This document shows, piece by piece, positions 8,476 to 18,213 of a stretch of 64,000 nucleotides of DNA (the stretch's first letter is position 1; each line of letters starts with the position of its first letter). Origin of the DNA: Hyunsoonleella aquatilis (lineage in GTDB: Bacteria; Bacteroidota; Bacteroidia; Flavobacteriales; Flavobacteriaceae); the NCBI RefSeq assembly GCF_014270105.1, contig NZ_JACNMF010000005.1, forward strand, positions 186,001-250,000, written 5' to 3'. The translations under genes and the position numbers were made by a program. The notes under the pieces were generated by a model. The model made no database searches and was not told the DNA's origin. It saw only the letters and a program-made list of their open reading frames with translations.

Positions 8476-10281
8476 ATGAAAAGAACTTTACTGTCCACAC
8501 TTTTATGCTTGCCTATTTTTATCCTAGCGCAATCCTACAATGACTATTTGGGTGCGGGCCATAGTAATGGCATTATCGTAACCTCCAGTAGCCAGCAAAC
8601 TAAAACCGATTGGAATGAACAGGCCAGTGGCATAAACACCATTAACGGTTCAGGTTTGGATGGACGATTATTGGAAACCTCTCGTTTTTTAGCACAAGCT
8701 TCTTTTGGCGCAAATTTGGAATACATTAAACAAGTTGCCGAAAACCCTTTCGAGGATTGGATTGACCAACAGTTCGCTGCCAATTCCCCGGCCCTGGAAC
8801 AACTCACCCAATCCATTTTTGAACAGGCCCGTTCAAGATTCATCGCAAACGGTGGCAATGCAGAGAATTATGAGCGCCCCGATTGGCAACATTTTATGTT
8901 TGCTTGGTGGCAGGCCAATATTAATAATGAAGATTTGTTAAGGCAAAAAGTGGCTTTGGCCTTGAGTGAAATTTTGGTGATTTCGCGGGACTCAAATCTT
9001 GCCAGTTATGGCCTAGGCTTGGCCGATTATTACGATGTATTAAAAGATAACGCCTTTGGCAACTTCCGAGATTTATTAAAGGGCATAGCGCTTCATCCAA
9101 TGATGGGCATTTATTTAAGCCATTATAACAATCCAAAAAGTGTCCCAAACCTGAACATCCATCCCGACGAAAATTTTGCGCGTGAAATTATGCAATTGTT
9201 TAGCATCGGGCTTTATGAGCTAAATCCAGATGGCACCTACGTTTTAGACGGCAACGGCGATAGAATCCCGACTTATGACAATAATGATATCAAAGAATTT
9301 GCAAAAATTTTTACGGGTCTTGGCCCGGCAGATATACGACCAAACGAGTGGGTATCGTCACCTGATTTTGGTGTGGGTCATTGGGTGGCCATAAAAACTA
9401 AGCCCATGGTGATGTACGACGAGTGGCACCAACCGGGCGAAAAACGATTATTAAATGGTCTAGTAGTGCCCAGCGGACAGTCAGGAATGCAGGATATTGA
9501 TTCGGCCATTGACAATTTGTTCAAACACCCAAATACAGGCCCGTTTATCGTTACCCGATTGATTCAACAATTGGTAAAGTCCAACCCATCTCCTGCCTAT
9601 GTGGCAAGGGCAAGTGCCGCTTTTAATAATACAAAAGGAGTTCGCGGTGACATGAAAGCGGTCATTAAAGCTATTTTGCTGGATGACGAAGCCAGAAGCT
9701 GTAGCTGGATTGAAAACCCTTCAAGCGGCAAGTTAATTGAGCCGATGGTAAGGTATTTTAATGTTGTAAGGCAAATCGATTTAAACAACAACGACGGCAT
9801 TTACTGGAACATTGCTTGGGATTTTTATAAAAATACTGGCCAGGCACCATTGTCTGCGCCTCATGTATTCAACTTCTTTTTACCCGAATATGTCCCAAAT
9901 CAAGAATTTACCGATGCCAAAATGGTTGGGCCAGAGTTTGAAATTCATAACTCCGCCACCAGTATCAACTATTTAAATCAAGTAGATGCCTGGACCAACA
10001 ACCGATGGTATGACGTACTGAGAACTTGGGACCTTGGCATGGAAGGTACTCCTCTAGATTTTGAGAAATTAAAATATTACGCAAAAGACAGTGAAGTCTT
10101 GGTAAATCAATTAGATAAATTGTTCACCCATGGGCTGCTTTCAACCGAAACCAAACAAACCATCGTGGAAGCCATTGACCCAATTCTTAGAGGTTGGGGA
10201 GATGTTGAATACACGGATTTAAGGGTAAAAATGGCGCTTTACCTTATCATGGTCAGCCCAGATTATGCCATACTGAAATAG
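8476..10281 (+). CDS. Secreted DUF1800 family protein
   Basis: 601 residues from ATG 8476. The frame is open to TTG 8419, but the ATG begins a clear signal peptide (MKRTLLSTLLCLPIFILAQ). The body has family features: an early RFLAQASFG block, FMFAWWQANINNEDLLRQKVALALSEI, and NPDENFAREIMQLFSIGLY-like wording (HPDENFAREIMQLFS). DUF1800 proteins are long all-helical secreted or periplasmic proteins of unknown activity. They are almost always encoded next to a DUF1501 gene, as here (7-bp gap), so the two probably work together. First gene of a three-gene operon. Confidence 0.85.
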   Translation: MKRTLLSTLLCLPIFILAQSYNDYLGAGHSNGIIVTSSSQQTKTDWNEQASGINTINGSGLDGRLLETSRFLAQASFGANLEYIKQVAENPFEDWIDQQFAANSPALEQLTQSIFEQARSRFIANGGNAENYERPDWQHFMFAWWQANINNEDLLRQKVALALSEILVISRDSNLASYGLGLADYYDVLKDNAFGNFRDLLKGIALHPMMGIYLSHYNNPKSVPNLNIHPDENFAREIMQLFSIGLYELNPDGTYVLDGNGDRIPTYDNNDIKEFAKIFTGLGPADIRPNEWVSSPDFGVGHWVAIKTKPMVMYDEWHQPGEKRLLNGLVVPSGQSGMQDIDSAIDNLFKHPNTGPFIVTRLIQQLVKSNPSPAYVARASAAFNNTKGVRGDMKAVIKAILLDDEARSCSWIENPSSGKLIEPMVRYFNVVRQIDLNNNDGIYWNIAWDFYKNTGQAPLSAPHVFNFFLPEYVPNQEFTDAKMVGPEFEIHNSATSINYLNQVDAWTNNRWYDVLRTWDLGMEGTPLDFEKLKYYAKDSEVLVNQLDKLFTHGLLSTETKQTIVEAIDPILRGWGDVEYTDLRVKMALYLIMVSPDYAILK

Positions 10282-10288
10282 ACACATC

Positions 10289-11713
10289 ATGACAAAACAT
10301 AATAAAAATACCATGTCACGACGAAAGTTCATTGGGGATTCCTGTGCAGCACTGGGATATACAACACTATTTTCATCGTTGATTAATCTGAAAGCGATGG
10401 CAGCATCGGCCATGGACAATTCGGCCGTCATCACGGCTAATGGGAATTACAAAGCCTTGGTGTGCTTGATGCTAGGTGGCGGTAATGATTCCTTTAATAT
10501 GCTCATTCCGAAAGGAAATAACGAATATAATGAATATGCTACCACACGCTCTAATTTGGCAATTGCCCAAAACGAGGTGTTACAAATAAATCCAAATACC
10601 AGTGATGGCAGAACATTTGGCTTGCATCCATCTATGCCGGATATCAGGCAAATTTTTGAAAGTGGCAACTTGGCGTTTTTGGCCAATGTTGGTACTTTAA
10701 TAGAACCATCAACCAAATCTGATATAAAAAATAATGTCGTCAAAACACCTTTGGGACTTTTTTCTCATGCCGACCAGATTCAGCAATGGCAAACGGGAAG
10801 ACCCAACGAGCGAACCAATATCGGCTGGGGAGGTAAAATTGCAGATTTAGTGCAATCGATGAATTCCAGCAATAAGATTTCAATGAACATTTCTCTAAGA
10901 GGCAGTAATGTTTTTCAGCGTGGAGACCAAATTATTCCCTATGCCATTGGCAACGAAGGGAGTGTTGGTATTAGAGGGTACGGTGAAGACGACCTATTCA
11001 ATAGCCTTAGAACCGATGCTCTTAATTCAATATTGGAAAGGGATTATCAGGATATTTTCAAGAATACTTACAAAAATACCATCAAAGCCTCAAACGAATC
11101 CAATTTGGAATTTCAGTCAGCAGTCGATAGTATTCCGGAATTTGTAACTCCGCTTCCGGAGGAAAACGATTTGGCGGCACAACTGAGAATGGTAGCCAAA
11201 ACCATTGCCTCAAGAAATACCCTTGGGTTTTCAAGACAAATATTTTTTGTACAACTGGGCGGTTGGGACCACCACGATGAATTATTGATAAATCAAGCCG
11301 ATAAATTGACGCAAGTGAATGATGCGCTTAGCTATTTTAATAGTTTGATGTTTGAGCTGAATACCAATGATTGCGTGACCACATTTAGTGTATCAGACTT
11401 TGCCAGAACGTTAACGTCAAATGGGAACGGAACCGATCATGCTTGGGGTGGCAACGCCTTTATGATGGGAGGTGCTGTAAACGGAAAGGAAATTTATGGG
11501 GACTACCCTACATTGGCATTGGATAGCGAACAAGATTTACGCGATGGCGTAATGATTCCCACCACTGCAGCGGATTTATATATGGCCGAATTGGCCCTTT
11601 GGTTTGGCGTGGCACCCTCTGAACTAAGTACAATATTGCCGAACCTTTCAAAATTCTATGATACCAATAGCGGTACGCCACCATTGGGCTTTATGAATAT
11701 GAATCAGATATGA
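10289..11713 (+). CDS. DUF1501 family protein with Tat-type signal
   Basis: 474 residues. The N terminus has SRRKFIGDS followed by a hydrophobic stretch ending AMAAS, a twin-arginine (Tat) export signal, implying export in a folded state. The rest matches DUF1501, a family with an alkaline-phosphatase/sulfatase-like fold: LVCLMLGGGNDSFNMLIP near 50, GGWDHHDEL near 330 and the C-terminal DHAWGGNAFMMGG near 385-397. The His and Asp residues in these motifs are candidate metal ligands. The activity is unknown. It overlaps the next gene by 4 nt (ATGA), so translation is likely coupled. Confidence 0.85.
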   Translation: MTKHNKNTMSRRKFIGDSCAALGYTTLFSSLINLKAMAASAMDNSAVITANGNYKALVCLMLGGGNDSFNMLIPKGNNEYNEYATTRSNLAIAQNEVLQINPNTSDGRTFGLHPSMPDIRQIFESGNLAFLANVGTLIEPSTKSDIKNNVVKTPLGLFSHADQIQQWQTGRPNERTNIGWGGKIADLVQSMNSSNKISMNISLRGSNVFQRGDQIIPYAIGNEGSVGIRGYGEDDLFNSLRTDALNSILERDYQDIFKNTYKNTIKASNESNLEFQSAVDSIPEFVTPLPEENDLAAQLRMVAKTIASRNTLGFSRQIFFVQLGGWDHHDELLINQADKLTQVNDALSYFNSLMFELNTNDCVTTFSVSDFARTLTSNGNGTDHAWGGNAFMMGGAVNGKEIYGDYPTLALDSEQDLRDGVMIPTTAADLYMAELALWFGVAPSELSTILPNLSKFYDTNSGTPPLGFMNMNQI

Positions 11714-12465
11714 TGAAACGATTACACATACTGACTATTTTAATTTTTGTTACAGGTTGTTTGACGATTCAGTCTCAGTGCTACCCCGATAGGCATAGCA
11801 CCAATTGGTACGACGGCTGGGTATCCTGTGAACCTTCCCCTAACCCTATTTCATCCTATGGTAGCACCCATTGGATTTTATATGATTTGGGATACGACTA
11901 TGTTTTGAATGAAACCAAAATATGGAACGCTAATCAACCAAAACATCTGGATTATGGCATCAACGAATACACCATTGATTATTCATTAGATGGTTTTACG
12001 TGGGATAATCTGGGTAGTTTCACTATGGACCAAGCTTCTGGCTCATCAACTTACGAAGGCGCAGAAGGACCTGATTTTGAAGGTACAAAAGCAAGGTATG
12101 TGCTGATAACTCCAAATACAAACTATGGGGGAGACTGCATGGCCATGAGTGAAATAAAAATAGCTATAACAGACCCATTTATTGTGGTTAACGAAGAAGA
12201 GGGCTTTAATGCTTCTATTTATCCTAATCCGTTTCAAAGTGATATCAATCTTAGAATCGTGGCTTTGGAGCAAAACGCTCCAGTGTCCTATCATTTATAC
12301 GACATCATGGGTAGGTCCATCACCAGTAATAGCATAGATTTAGCTGAAAATCAACAAAATTATCGCTTACCTATCAATGCGGGAGTACTTTCCGTAGGCA
12401 TCTATATTTTGAAAATCAACCAAAACGGAAAAGAAAAAACGTTTAAATTGATTAAACGGAAGTAA
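11710..12465 (+). CDS. Secreted discoidin-like protein with T9SS sorting domain
   Basis: 251 residues. It has an N-terminal signal (first about 23 residues; VTGC resembles a lipobox, but cleavage after SQS is also possible), a single F5/8 type C (discoidin)-like jelly roll at about 25-155 and a type A sorting domain from about 170 (SIYPNPF to SVGIYILKI). Jelly-roll clues are WILYDLGYDYVLNETKIWN, IDYSLDGFTWDNLGSF and KARYVLIT. It is probably displayed on the cell surface and binds glycans or another ligand. Last gene of the DUF1800-DUF1501 operon, so its ligand may be the operon's substrate. Confidence 0.7.
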   Translation: MMKRLHILTILIFVTGCLTIQSQCYPDRHSTNWYDGWVSCEPSPNPISSYGSTHWILYDLGYDYVLNETKIWNANQPKHLDYGINEYTIDYSLDGFTWDNLGSFTMDQASGSSTYEGAEGPDFEGTKARYVLITPNTNYGGDCMAMSEIKIAITDPFIVVNEEEGFNASIYPNPFQSDINLRIVALEQNAPVSYHLYDIMGRSITSNSIDLAENQQNYRLPINAGVLSVGIYILKINQNGKEKTFKLIKRK

Positions 12466-12482
12466 ATTCAATATAAGTGTCA

Positions 12483-13109
12483 TTAAAGAGTATTGTGCTT
12501 TGAATATCCTGGCGGTCTAATTCCATTCAACCTTAAGTAGCCAATAGCTTGCGCCCGATGATGCGAAGTATGATTTTCGGCCCTTAAAACAAGGTCTAAA
12601 TGCGTATGTCCTTGCAAGTACCATGGCTTTTCTTTGGCTGCCCCCCTTTTTAAAGTGTCGTCATCAAGCTTAGAAAGACTTGAAATTACATAATCAAAAG
12701 TATCTTCCAAATATTTCTTAACCAAACCTTTCTTTGCTTTAGAGCCCTTTGTTTTCATAAAATCGGGATGAAATAAACTCACCCCATCGGGCCTATCAAT
12801 AAAAAAATCGGCTTTGAGGAGGCCCTCAAAATCCGGATAGGTTTGTTTGTCCATTAATACGCCTATAAAGGAGTTATTAGTAAAACCAATATGCATAAAA
12901 TGTTGTGCAAAACTCATTTGCTCGATATTGGGGCTATATTCAATAGCCTCTTGTGGCATGGCCTCAAAAACAGCCAAGGTATATGTTTTTGATTTTTTCC
13001 ATCTTTTGATAAGAATATTGACTATGGTGGTTTCGGTAACTGGAAGTTTGGACGAAATAAATGCTAGCGGACTTATTCCAATTAGGGCTAATAGTTTTCT
13101 TCTATTCAC
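12483..13109 (-). CDS. DinB family protein
   Basis: 208 residues. A short hydrophobic or Tat-like leader (MNRRKLLALIGISPLAFISS) precedes a four-helix DinB domain. His residues in QHFMHIG near 70 and the ENHTSHHRAQ segment near 180 match the three-His metal site of DinB/YfiT-like proteins. The C terminus (LRLNGIRPPGY) is typical of the family. DinB-fold enzymes include thiol transferases for bacillithiol or mycothiol, but most have no known role. The leader suggests a periplasmic location, which is unusual for the family. It is convergent with the discoidin gene. Confidence 0.75.
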   Translation of the reverse strand: MNRRKLLALIGISPLAFISSKLPVTETTIVNILIKRWKKSKTYTLAVFEAMPQEAIEYSPNIEQMSFAQHFMHIGFTNNSFIGVLMDKQTYPDFEGLLKADFFIDRPDGVSLFHPDFMKTKGSKAKKGLVKKYLEDTFDYVISSLSKLDDDTLKRGAAKEKPWYLQGHTHLDLVLRAENHTSHHRAQAIGYLRLNGIRPPGYSKHNTL

Positions 13110-13149
13110 AATACTATTTTATGGTTTCTATATGAATGTCAAAATCCTT

Positions 13150-13619
13150 TTAATTTTCTGTTTCAACATCACAAGTTGAACGTCTTCTGGTATCAATCAT
13201 ATAAATAATCTTCCATTGCCCTCCGTCATTAAACAACTGAAAAGAATTCACACCACAATGACTGAATTCACCATTAAACCAAAACTCATAAGGTGTCCAA
13301 ACATTGGCCATATTTCCATCAATCTGAATGCTATAATCCAATAGACGCTCCTCCCATTTTTGGTCAGCTGGCCTGTTGGCTATCGCATCGATAAATTTAG
13401 CCGGGTCATCAGTCATCAAAACGTCCTCCCCTTTTTTATTCCTAAAAGCGGTCTGCATCAAAACCTTATCAGCCATACCGATTTCATTAGGATTGTATCC
13501 CCTTTATGAAAACCTTCAAAAAATGTTTCAATTGTTGCCTTAGCACTAGTATTTTCGACTGATTGCGACTGAACGGTTGAAACAACTAAAAGCACTAAAT
13601 AAAAAACAAACCTGACCAT
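13150..13619 (-). pseudogene. NTF2-like (SnoaL/DUF4440-type) secreted protein, frameshifted
   Basis: Two overlapping frames together make one NTF2-like protein. The upstream part, from ATG 13619, has a signal peptide (MVRFVFYLVLLVVSTVQSQ), then ETFFEGFHKGD and LMKSV, after which it runs into a short wrong-frame tail. The downstream part (from 13476) resumes with MADKVLMQTAF and continues through YEFWFNGEFSHCGVNSF and WKIIYMIDTRRR to the stop at 13150. One missing base near 13475-13480 would restore one frame. NTF2-like secreted proteins of Bacteroidota have no defined function. A sequencing error would give the same picture. Confidence 0.7.
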
Positions 13620-13737
13620 AGAAAATAACTTTTCACTAAAGTAGCACATAACCAAGCCGTGATTACAGGCTTAAAGAAAAGTTTAACAGTATCTGCTTTA
13701 TTTAGTATTTTTACGTGCTAACTAAAACTGAAGCAAC

Positions 13738-14556
13738 ATGTCCACAGCCAAGAAAGAGTACAAACGCGTTACCGTAAAATCCTTAGTTGACATGAAGGCC
13801 GCGGGCGAAAAGATATCTATGTTAACGGCGTACGATTATACGATGGCAAAAATAGTGGACGGTTCCGGGGTTGACGTTATTTTGGTTGGAGATTCTGCCA
13901 GTAATGTGATGGCCGGGCATGAAACCACCTTGCCAATCACATTAGACCAAATGATTTACCATGCCTCTTCAGTGGTTCGCGCTATTTATCGTGCTTTGAT
14001 TGTTGTTGACCTGCCTTTTGGGAGCTATCAAAGTGACCCGAAAGAGGCGTTGCGTTCTGCCATTAGGATCATGAAAGAAAGCGGTGCGCATTCGGTTAAA
14101 TTAGAAGGTGGTAAAGAAATAAAGGAATCCATCAAACGTATTTTAAATGCTGGTATACCCGTAATGGGACATTTAGGGTTAACCCCACAATCTATTTATA
14201 AATTTGGCACTTATACTGTCCGTGCAAAAGAAGAACAAGAAGCCGAGCAACTTATTGAAGATGCCAAAATGCTAGAACGTTTGGGCTGTTTTGCAATTGT
14301 CCTCGAAAAGATTCCCGCAAAACTGGCTAAGCAGGTTGCAGAAAGCGTTAGTATTCCCATTATCGGAATCGGAGCGGGACCCGAAGTAGACGGTCAAGTT
14401 CTGGTACTCCATGACATGATCGGGATGACCCACGAATTCAATCCTAGGTTTTTAAGGCGCTACTTAAGTTTATATGAGGATATGACCAATGCTATTTCGA
14501 AGTATGTAGATGATGTCAAATCTCAGGATTTTCCTAATGAAAGTGAGTCGTATTAG
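13738..14556 (+). CDS. panB: 3-methyl-2-oxobutanoate hydroxymethyltransferase (ketopantoate synthesis)
   Basis: 272 residues, the normal length. PanB transfers a hydroxymethyl group from methylene-tetrahydrofolate to 2-oxoisovalerate, the first committed step to pantothenate and coenzyme A. Visible motifs are [51 protein letters not shown] with the catalytic Glu, and [21 protein letters not shown]. Cytoplasmic. The next gene (RluA type) begins 30 bp downstream and may be co-transcribed. No panC or panD is nearby. Confidence 0.96.
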   Translation: MSTAKKEYKRVTVKSLVDMKAAGEKISMLTAYDYTMAKIVDGSGVDVILVGDSASNVMAGHETTLPITLDQMIYHASSVVRAIYRALIVVDLPFGSYQSDPKEALRSAIRIMKESGAHSVKLEGGKEIKESIKRILNAGIPVMGHLGLTPQSIYKFGTYTVRAKEEQEAEQLIEDAKMLERLGCFAIVLEKIPAKLAKQVAESVSIPIIGIGAGPEVDGQVLVLHDMIGMTHEFNPRFLRRYLSLYEDMTNAISKYVDDVKSQDFPNESESY

Positions 14557-14586
14557 TAGCTTTTAGCAAAAAATATTCGAAAATTT

Positions 14587-15288
14587 GTGTCCTATAAAAT
14601 AGTTTCAAATAAAGATAATCTTCAAGTTTTATACGAAGACAACCATCTCATAATGGTAAACAAAAGGGCTGGTGACATTGTACAAGGAGATAAAACAGGT
14701 GATACACCTTTGAGTGATGTGGTGAAAGCGTACATAAAAGACAAGTACAATAAACCTGGAAATGTGTTTCTGGGCACCGTTCACCGTTTGGACAGGCCTA
14801 CAACAGGTCTTGTAATATTTGCTAAAACCGGTAAAGCACTGCCAAGACTCAACAAACTATTTCTTTCTAAAGACATTCAAAAAACTTATTGGGCGGTTGT
14901 AAAAAAAGAGACTCCAAAACGAGAGGACACCCTTATCCATTGGTTAAAAAAAAATCCCAAAAACAATAAATCTACGGCTCACCCAAAGGAAATAAGAGAC
15001 AGTAAAAAGGCTATTCTTAACTATAAAACCATCAAAAAACTAGACAATTATTATCTTCTTGAAATCCAACTGGAAACAGGAAGACACCACCAAATCCGTT
15101 CACAATTATCAAAAATTGGTTGCCCGATTAAAGGCGACCTGAAATATGGTTTTGACAGAAGCAATAAAGATGCCAGTATTCATCTACATGCCAGGCATAT
15201 TGAATTTATCCATCCGGTGAAAAAGGAGCCCATTTCCGTTGAGGCACCATTGCCAAGTGATCCTGTTTGGAATGCCTGTTTATCTTAA
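14587..15288 (+). CDS. RluA family pseudouridine synthase
   Basis: 233 residues from a GTG start; no ATG precedes the conserved core and the core begins immediately. The catalytic motif HRLDRPTTGLVIF places the essential Asp near residue 70. LETGRHHQIRSQL and GDLKYG are the later RluA motifs. There is no N-terminal S4 domain, so this is the short RluA/YqcB-like form that modifies a uridine in rRNA or tRNA. The exact target cannot be told. It lies 30 bp behind panB and 30 bp before the aldehyde dehydrogenase, all on the same strand. Confidence 0.9.
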   Translation: MSYKIVSNKDNLQVLYEDNHLIMVNKRAGDIVQGDKTGDTPLSDVVKAYIKDKYNKPGNVFLGTVHRLDRPTTGLVIFAKTGKALPRLNKLFLSKDIQKTYWAVVKKETPKREDTLIHWLKKNPKNNKSTAHPKEIRDSKKAILNYKTIKKLDNYYLLEIQLETGRHHQIRSQLSKIGCPIKGDLKYGFDRSNKDASIHLHARHIEFIHPVKKEPISVEAPLPSDPVWNACLS

Positions 15289-15318
15289 ATTAAATATCTT
15301 TATGAAAACCATTTTTCT

Positions 15319-16698
15319 TTGGATACCATTCAAAATATTGTTGATGCACAACGGCAATGCTTCAGATCACAGAAAACAAAAAATATCTCATGCAGGCTAT
15401 CGCTATTGAGAGATTTAAAAACAGAGCTTTTAAATAGAGAAAAACAAATATACGAAGCGCTTTATGCTGACTTTAAAAAATCTGAATTCGAAACCTACCT
15501 GAGCGAACTTGGACTAGTGGTTTCTGAATTGGATTTGGCCATTAAAAAACTTAAAAAATGGGCAAGACCAAAGCGTGTCTCTTCTTCCCTGTTAACCTTT
15601 CCTTCAAGAGACTACATTTACAAAGAGCCTTATGGTACAGTTTTAATCATCGCTCCCTGGAACTACCCTTTTTTGTTGGCCATAGAACCCTTTATAATGG
15701 CGATTGCAGCCGGAAACACAGTTGTATTAAAACCCAGCGAACTTACAACTAACACCTCCACATTAATTTCTGAAATTATCGGCAAAGTGTTCCCTCCCGA
15801 AATAGCCATATGTGTTGAAGGCGGTGTGGAAACGTCCACGGAATTGCTAGCACAAAAATGGGATTACATCTTCTTTACAGGAAGCCCTAAGGTGGGCAAA
15901 ATCGTGGCTAAAGCAGCGGCCCTACATTTAATCCCCACCACATTAGAACTGGGAGGAAAAACGCCTTGTATCATTGATGGTACGGTCGACTTAAAATTAG
16001 TTGCTAGACGTATAGTATGGGGCAAACTCTTAAACGGCGGGCAGACTTGTATTGCACCAGACTATGTTATTGTAAAATCCAGCACAAAAGACACTTTAAT
16101 TGAAGTTCTAAAAAATGAGATTATAAGGCGATACGGCATTAATCCACAAAAATCTATTGATTTCCCACGAATCATCAATTCAAGAAATTTAAATCGACTG
16201 AAAGAGTTGATAGCACAAGAGACCGTGATATTTGGAGGAGAGATTGATGCGACAGACAGTTATATCGGTCCTACCCTAATCGACAATCCTGGCCTAAAAA
16301 GCCCAATTATGACTGAAGAAATTTTTGGGCCCATACTGCCGATTTTGACTTATGAAACCAAAAAGGACATCGAAGAAATTATATGGAATTTAGAGAGACC
16401 TTTGGCATTCTACATATTTTCTAAAAACAAGGATTTTGTTGCTGAAACCATTGAGAAATTCAATTTTGGAGGTGGAGCAATTAATGACACCATGGTACAT
16501 TTTGGCAACCCAAACTTGCCCTTTGGAGGCATTGGTAACAGTGGCATGGGCAAATACCACGGAAAACATGGTTTCGATACCTTTTCGCATGAAAAATCCA
16601 TATTGAAAAGGGGTACTTGGCTGGATATGCCTTTCCGTTACCCGCCATACTCTAGCAAATTGAATTTTCTTAAAAAGGTCTTTAAATATTTGGGCTAA
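15319..16698 (+). CDS. NAD(P)-dependent aldehyde dehydrogenase, ALDH3 type
   Basis: 459 residues, the compact length of class 3 ALDHs. Key motifs are APWNYPFLL (cofactor site), KPSEL, FTGSPKVGK, the general-base Glu in TLELGGKTP (near 210) and the nucleophilic Cys in NGGQTCIAPDY (near 243). The C-terminal PFGGIGNSGMGKYHG is also present. It oxidises aldehydes to acids; class 3 enzymes often take fatty or aromatic aldehydes. The only start in frame before the core is TTG 15319; the ATG at 15302 is in another frame. The gene ends 1 bp from the convergent kinase gene. Confidence 0.9.
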   Translation: MDTIQNIVDAQRQCFRSQKTKNISCRLSLLRDLKTELLNREKQIYEALYADFKKSEFETYLSELGLVVSELDLAIKKLKKWARPKRVSSSLLTFPSRDYIYKEPYGTVLIIAPWNYPFLLAIEPFIMAIAAGNTVVLKPSELTTNTSTLISEIIGKVFPPEIAICVEGGVETSTELLAQKWDYIFFTGSPKVGKIVAKAAALHLIPTTLELGGKTPCIIDGTVDLKLVARRIVWGKLLNGGQTCIAPDYVIVKSSTKDTLIEVLKNEIIRRYGINPQKSIDFPRIINSRNLNRLKELIAQETVIFGGEIDATDSYIGPTLIDNPGLKSPIMTEEIFGPILPILTYETKKDIEEIIWNLERPLAFYIFSKNKDFVAETIEKFNFGGGAINDTMVHFGNPNLPFGGIGNSGMGKYHGKHGFDTFSHEKSILKRGTWLDMPFRYPPYSSKLNFLKKVFKYLG

Positions 16699-16699
16699 A

Positions 16700-17503
16700 T
16701 TAGGATTTTAATGGATAAATTAATTTTAACTCAACTCCTTCGTTAGGTTGGGATTTTAAGTCCAGAGTAGCGCCAATCAACTCTGCGCGGCTTTTCATGT
16801 TGATAAGCCCTGCGCCTTTTTCAACTTTATTCTCATCAAACCCTTTGCCGTCATCTTTGGCGGTAATCAGAATGTTGTCCCCTTGATATTTTATTGTGAT
16901 ATTTATGTTTTCTGCCTCTGAGTATTTTACCGAATTGGACAAAAACTCCTGTAGAATTCGAAAAACAACAATCTCGTGTTTTCGGTCTTTAAATTCTAAT
17001 CTTTCACCTTGAATATTAATCCCTGCCGACTTGAACTTCATCCGTTTTAATCGGTCCAATTCGTTGGTGATTGATTTTTCAAAACCGATATTTAAAACCA
17101 CATCGTTATTCAACGTTCGGGACAATGCCCTCACCTCTTTTAGCCCATTACTGAGTGCTTCGGTGGTATCCTTGAATTTTCCCTTAACCTCATCAGAAAC
17201 CTGCATTTTTAAAATACTCAATTGCATATTTGCAAAGGACAATAATTGCCCCACATTATCATGCAGTTCCCAACCAATATTCTTAAGGGTTTGCTCTTGG
17301 GCTTCCGTTTGCGCCTGAATGATTTCTTCCTCAAACGCCTGTTGCTGTTTCACTTTATCTAGTAGCAACTTGTTTTTCCGTCTTTGGAATACCACAAAAA
17401 ACACGATAACCAATGCCGTTATCACTATCAGCACCAAAATCATGTACACCAGCAAATAACGCTCGGCCGGCGTACTTGTTAATTTTTCTCCGGTCTGCAC
17501 CAT
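16700..17503 (-). CDS. Sensor histidine kinase, HisKA_3 type
   Basis: 267 residues. One transmembrane helix (about 17-40) precedes a cytoplasmic coiled coil rich in Gln/Glu, the HisKA_3 dimerisation domain with phospho-acceptor H81 in WELHDNVGQLL, and a HATPase with N190 in EFLSNSVKYSEA and DDGKGF at 217-222. HisKA_3 kinases normally pair with NarL-type regulators. None is adjacent; the one at 840-1505 is the only candidate in the window. It overlaps the preceding membrane-protein gene by 25 nt, so that protein is a likely sensory partner. Confidence 0.9.
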   Translation of the reverse strand: MVQTGEKLTSTPAERYLLVYMILVLIVITALVIVFFVVFQRRKNKLLLDKVKQQQAFEEEIIQAQTEAQEQTLKNIGWELHDNVGQLLSFANMQLSILKMQVSDEVKGKFKDTTEALSNGLKEVRALSRTLNNDVVLNIGFEKSITNELDRLKRMKFKSAGINIQGERLEFKDRKHEIVVFRILQEFLSNSVKYSEAENINITIKYQGDNILITAKDDGKGFDENKVEKGAGLINMKSRAELIGATLDLKSQPNEGVELKLIYPLKS

Positions 17504-18201
17504 ATCAAGGCAAAGGTAAAAGTTAAATACAAAAACAAATTGGCAAATAAGTAAATATATCTTCTTAGTACAAGATATTCATTATCCCTAAATGGACTGT
17601 TTACTTCATAAGCACCATAAATATCAAAGAAAACCAGTGGCGTCAAAATTAGCCACCAAATGAATATAGATGATGTGATGTAGAAGTTAACGGATTTATA
17701 AAAGCTCAAAATCTTATCAGTATTTAAAATCTCAATAAAATAAAAACAGGTACAGAGCAAAACGATTATTGCTCCTAAAACACTGATAATAGGAAAATAA
17801 CCAGTAAAGAATGATTCCCATTTTAGGATTATTTGACATAAAGAGACCGTCAGAAAACCATAGGCGCTGAACTTCAAAACAGTTTTGAACTTTTTACTTT
17901 TTATGACTTTACGGTAATAGTAGGCAAAAAATAAAATTGCACCAATTTTCCAAAACAAAGTATACCACCAATAATTTTTCTCGATTAATGTTCCCTTTAG
18001 AAAACTTAATCCCTTATTTTGATCTATTAATATTGAATATGCTCCTAAAAAATCACATATTGCCACATATACAAGAAAAACAATAAAATATCTGGCTGTA
18101 GAATGCTTGTATTTCTTGTAATACAATAAACCAATTCCAGCAGCCAGAGATTCTACAATATGCGTTAAGAGACTATAGTTATCAAGAAAAATCTCTTTCA
18201 A
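17479..18201 (-). CDS. Multi-pass membrane protein upstream of the sensor kinase
   Basis: 240 residues with about seven hydrophobic helices: near 12-28, 38-56, 80-96, 108-126, 134-156, 170-190 and 215-235. No known domain was recognised. The gene overlaps the kinase gene by 25 nt in the same direction, which implies co-translation. The size and helix number recall 7TM sensory modules, here encoded separately from the kinase. The function as a signal receiver is an inference from context only. Confidence 0.6.
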   Translation of the reverse strand: MKEIFLDNYSLLTHIVESLAAGIGLLYYKKYKHSTARYFIVFLVYVAICDFLGAYSILIDQNKGLSFLKGTLIEKNYWWYTLFWKIGAILFFAYYYRKVIKSKKFKTVLKFSAYGFLTVSLCQIILKWESFFTGYFPIISVLGAIIVLLCTCFYFIEILNTDKILSFYKSVNFYITSSIFIWWLILTPLVFFDIYGAYEVNSPFRDNEYLVLRRYIYLFANLFLYLTFTFALIWCRPEKN

Positions 18202-18213
18202 AGATATCCGTCT

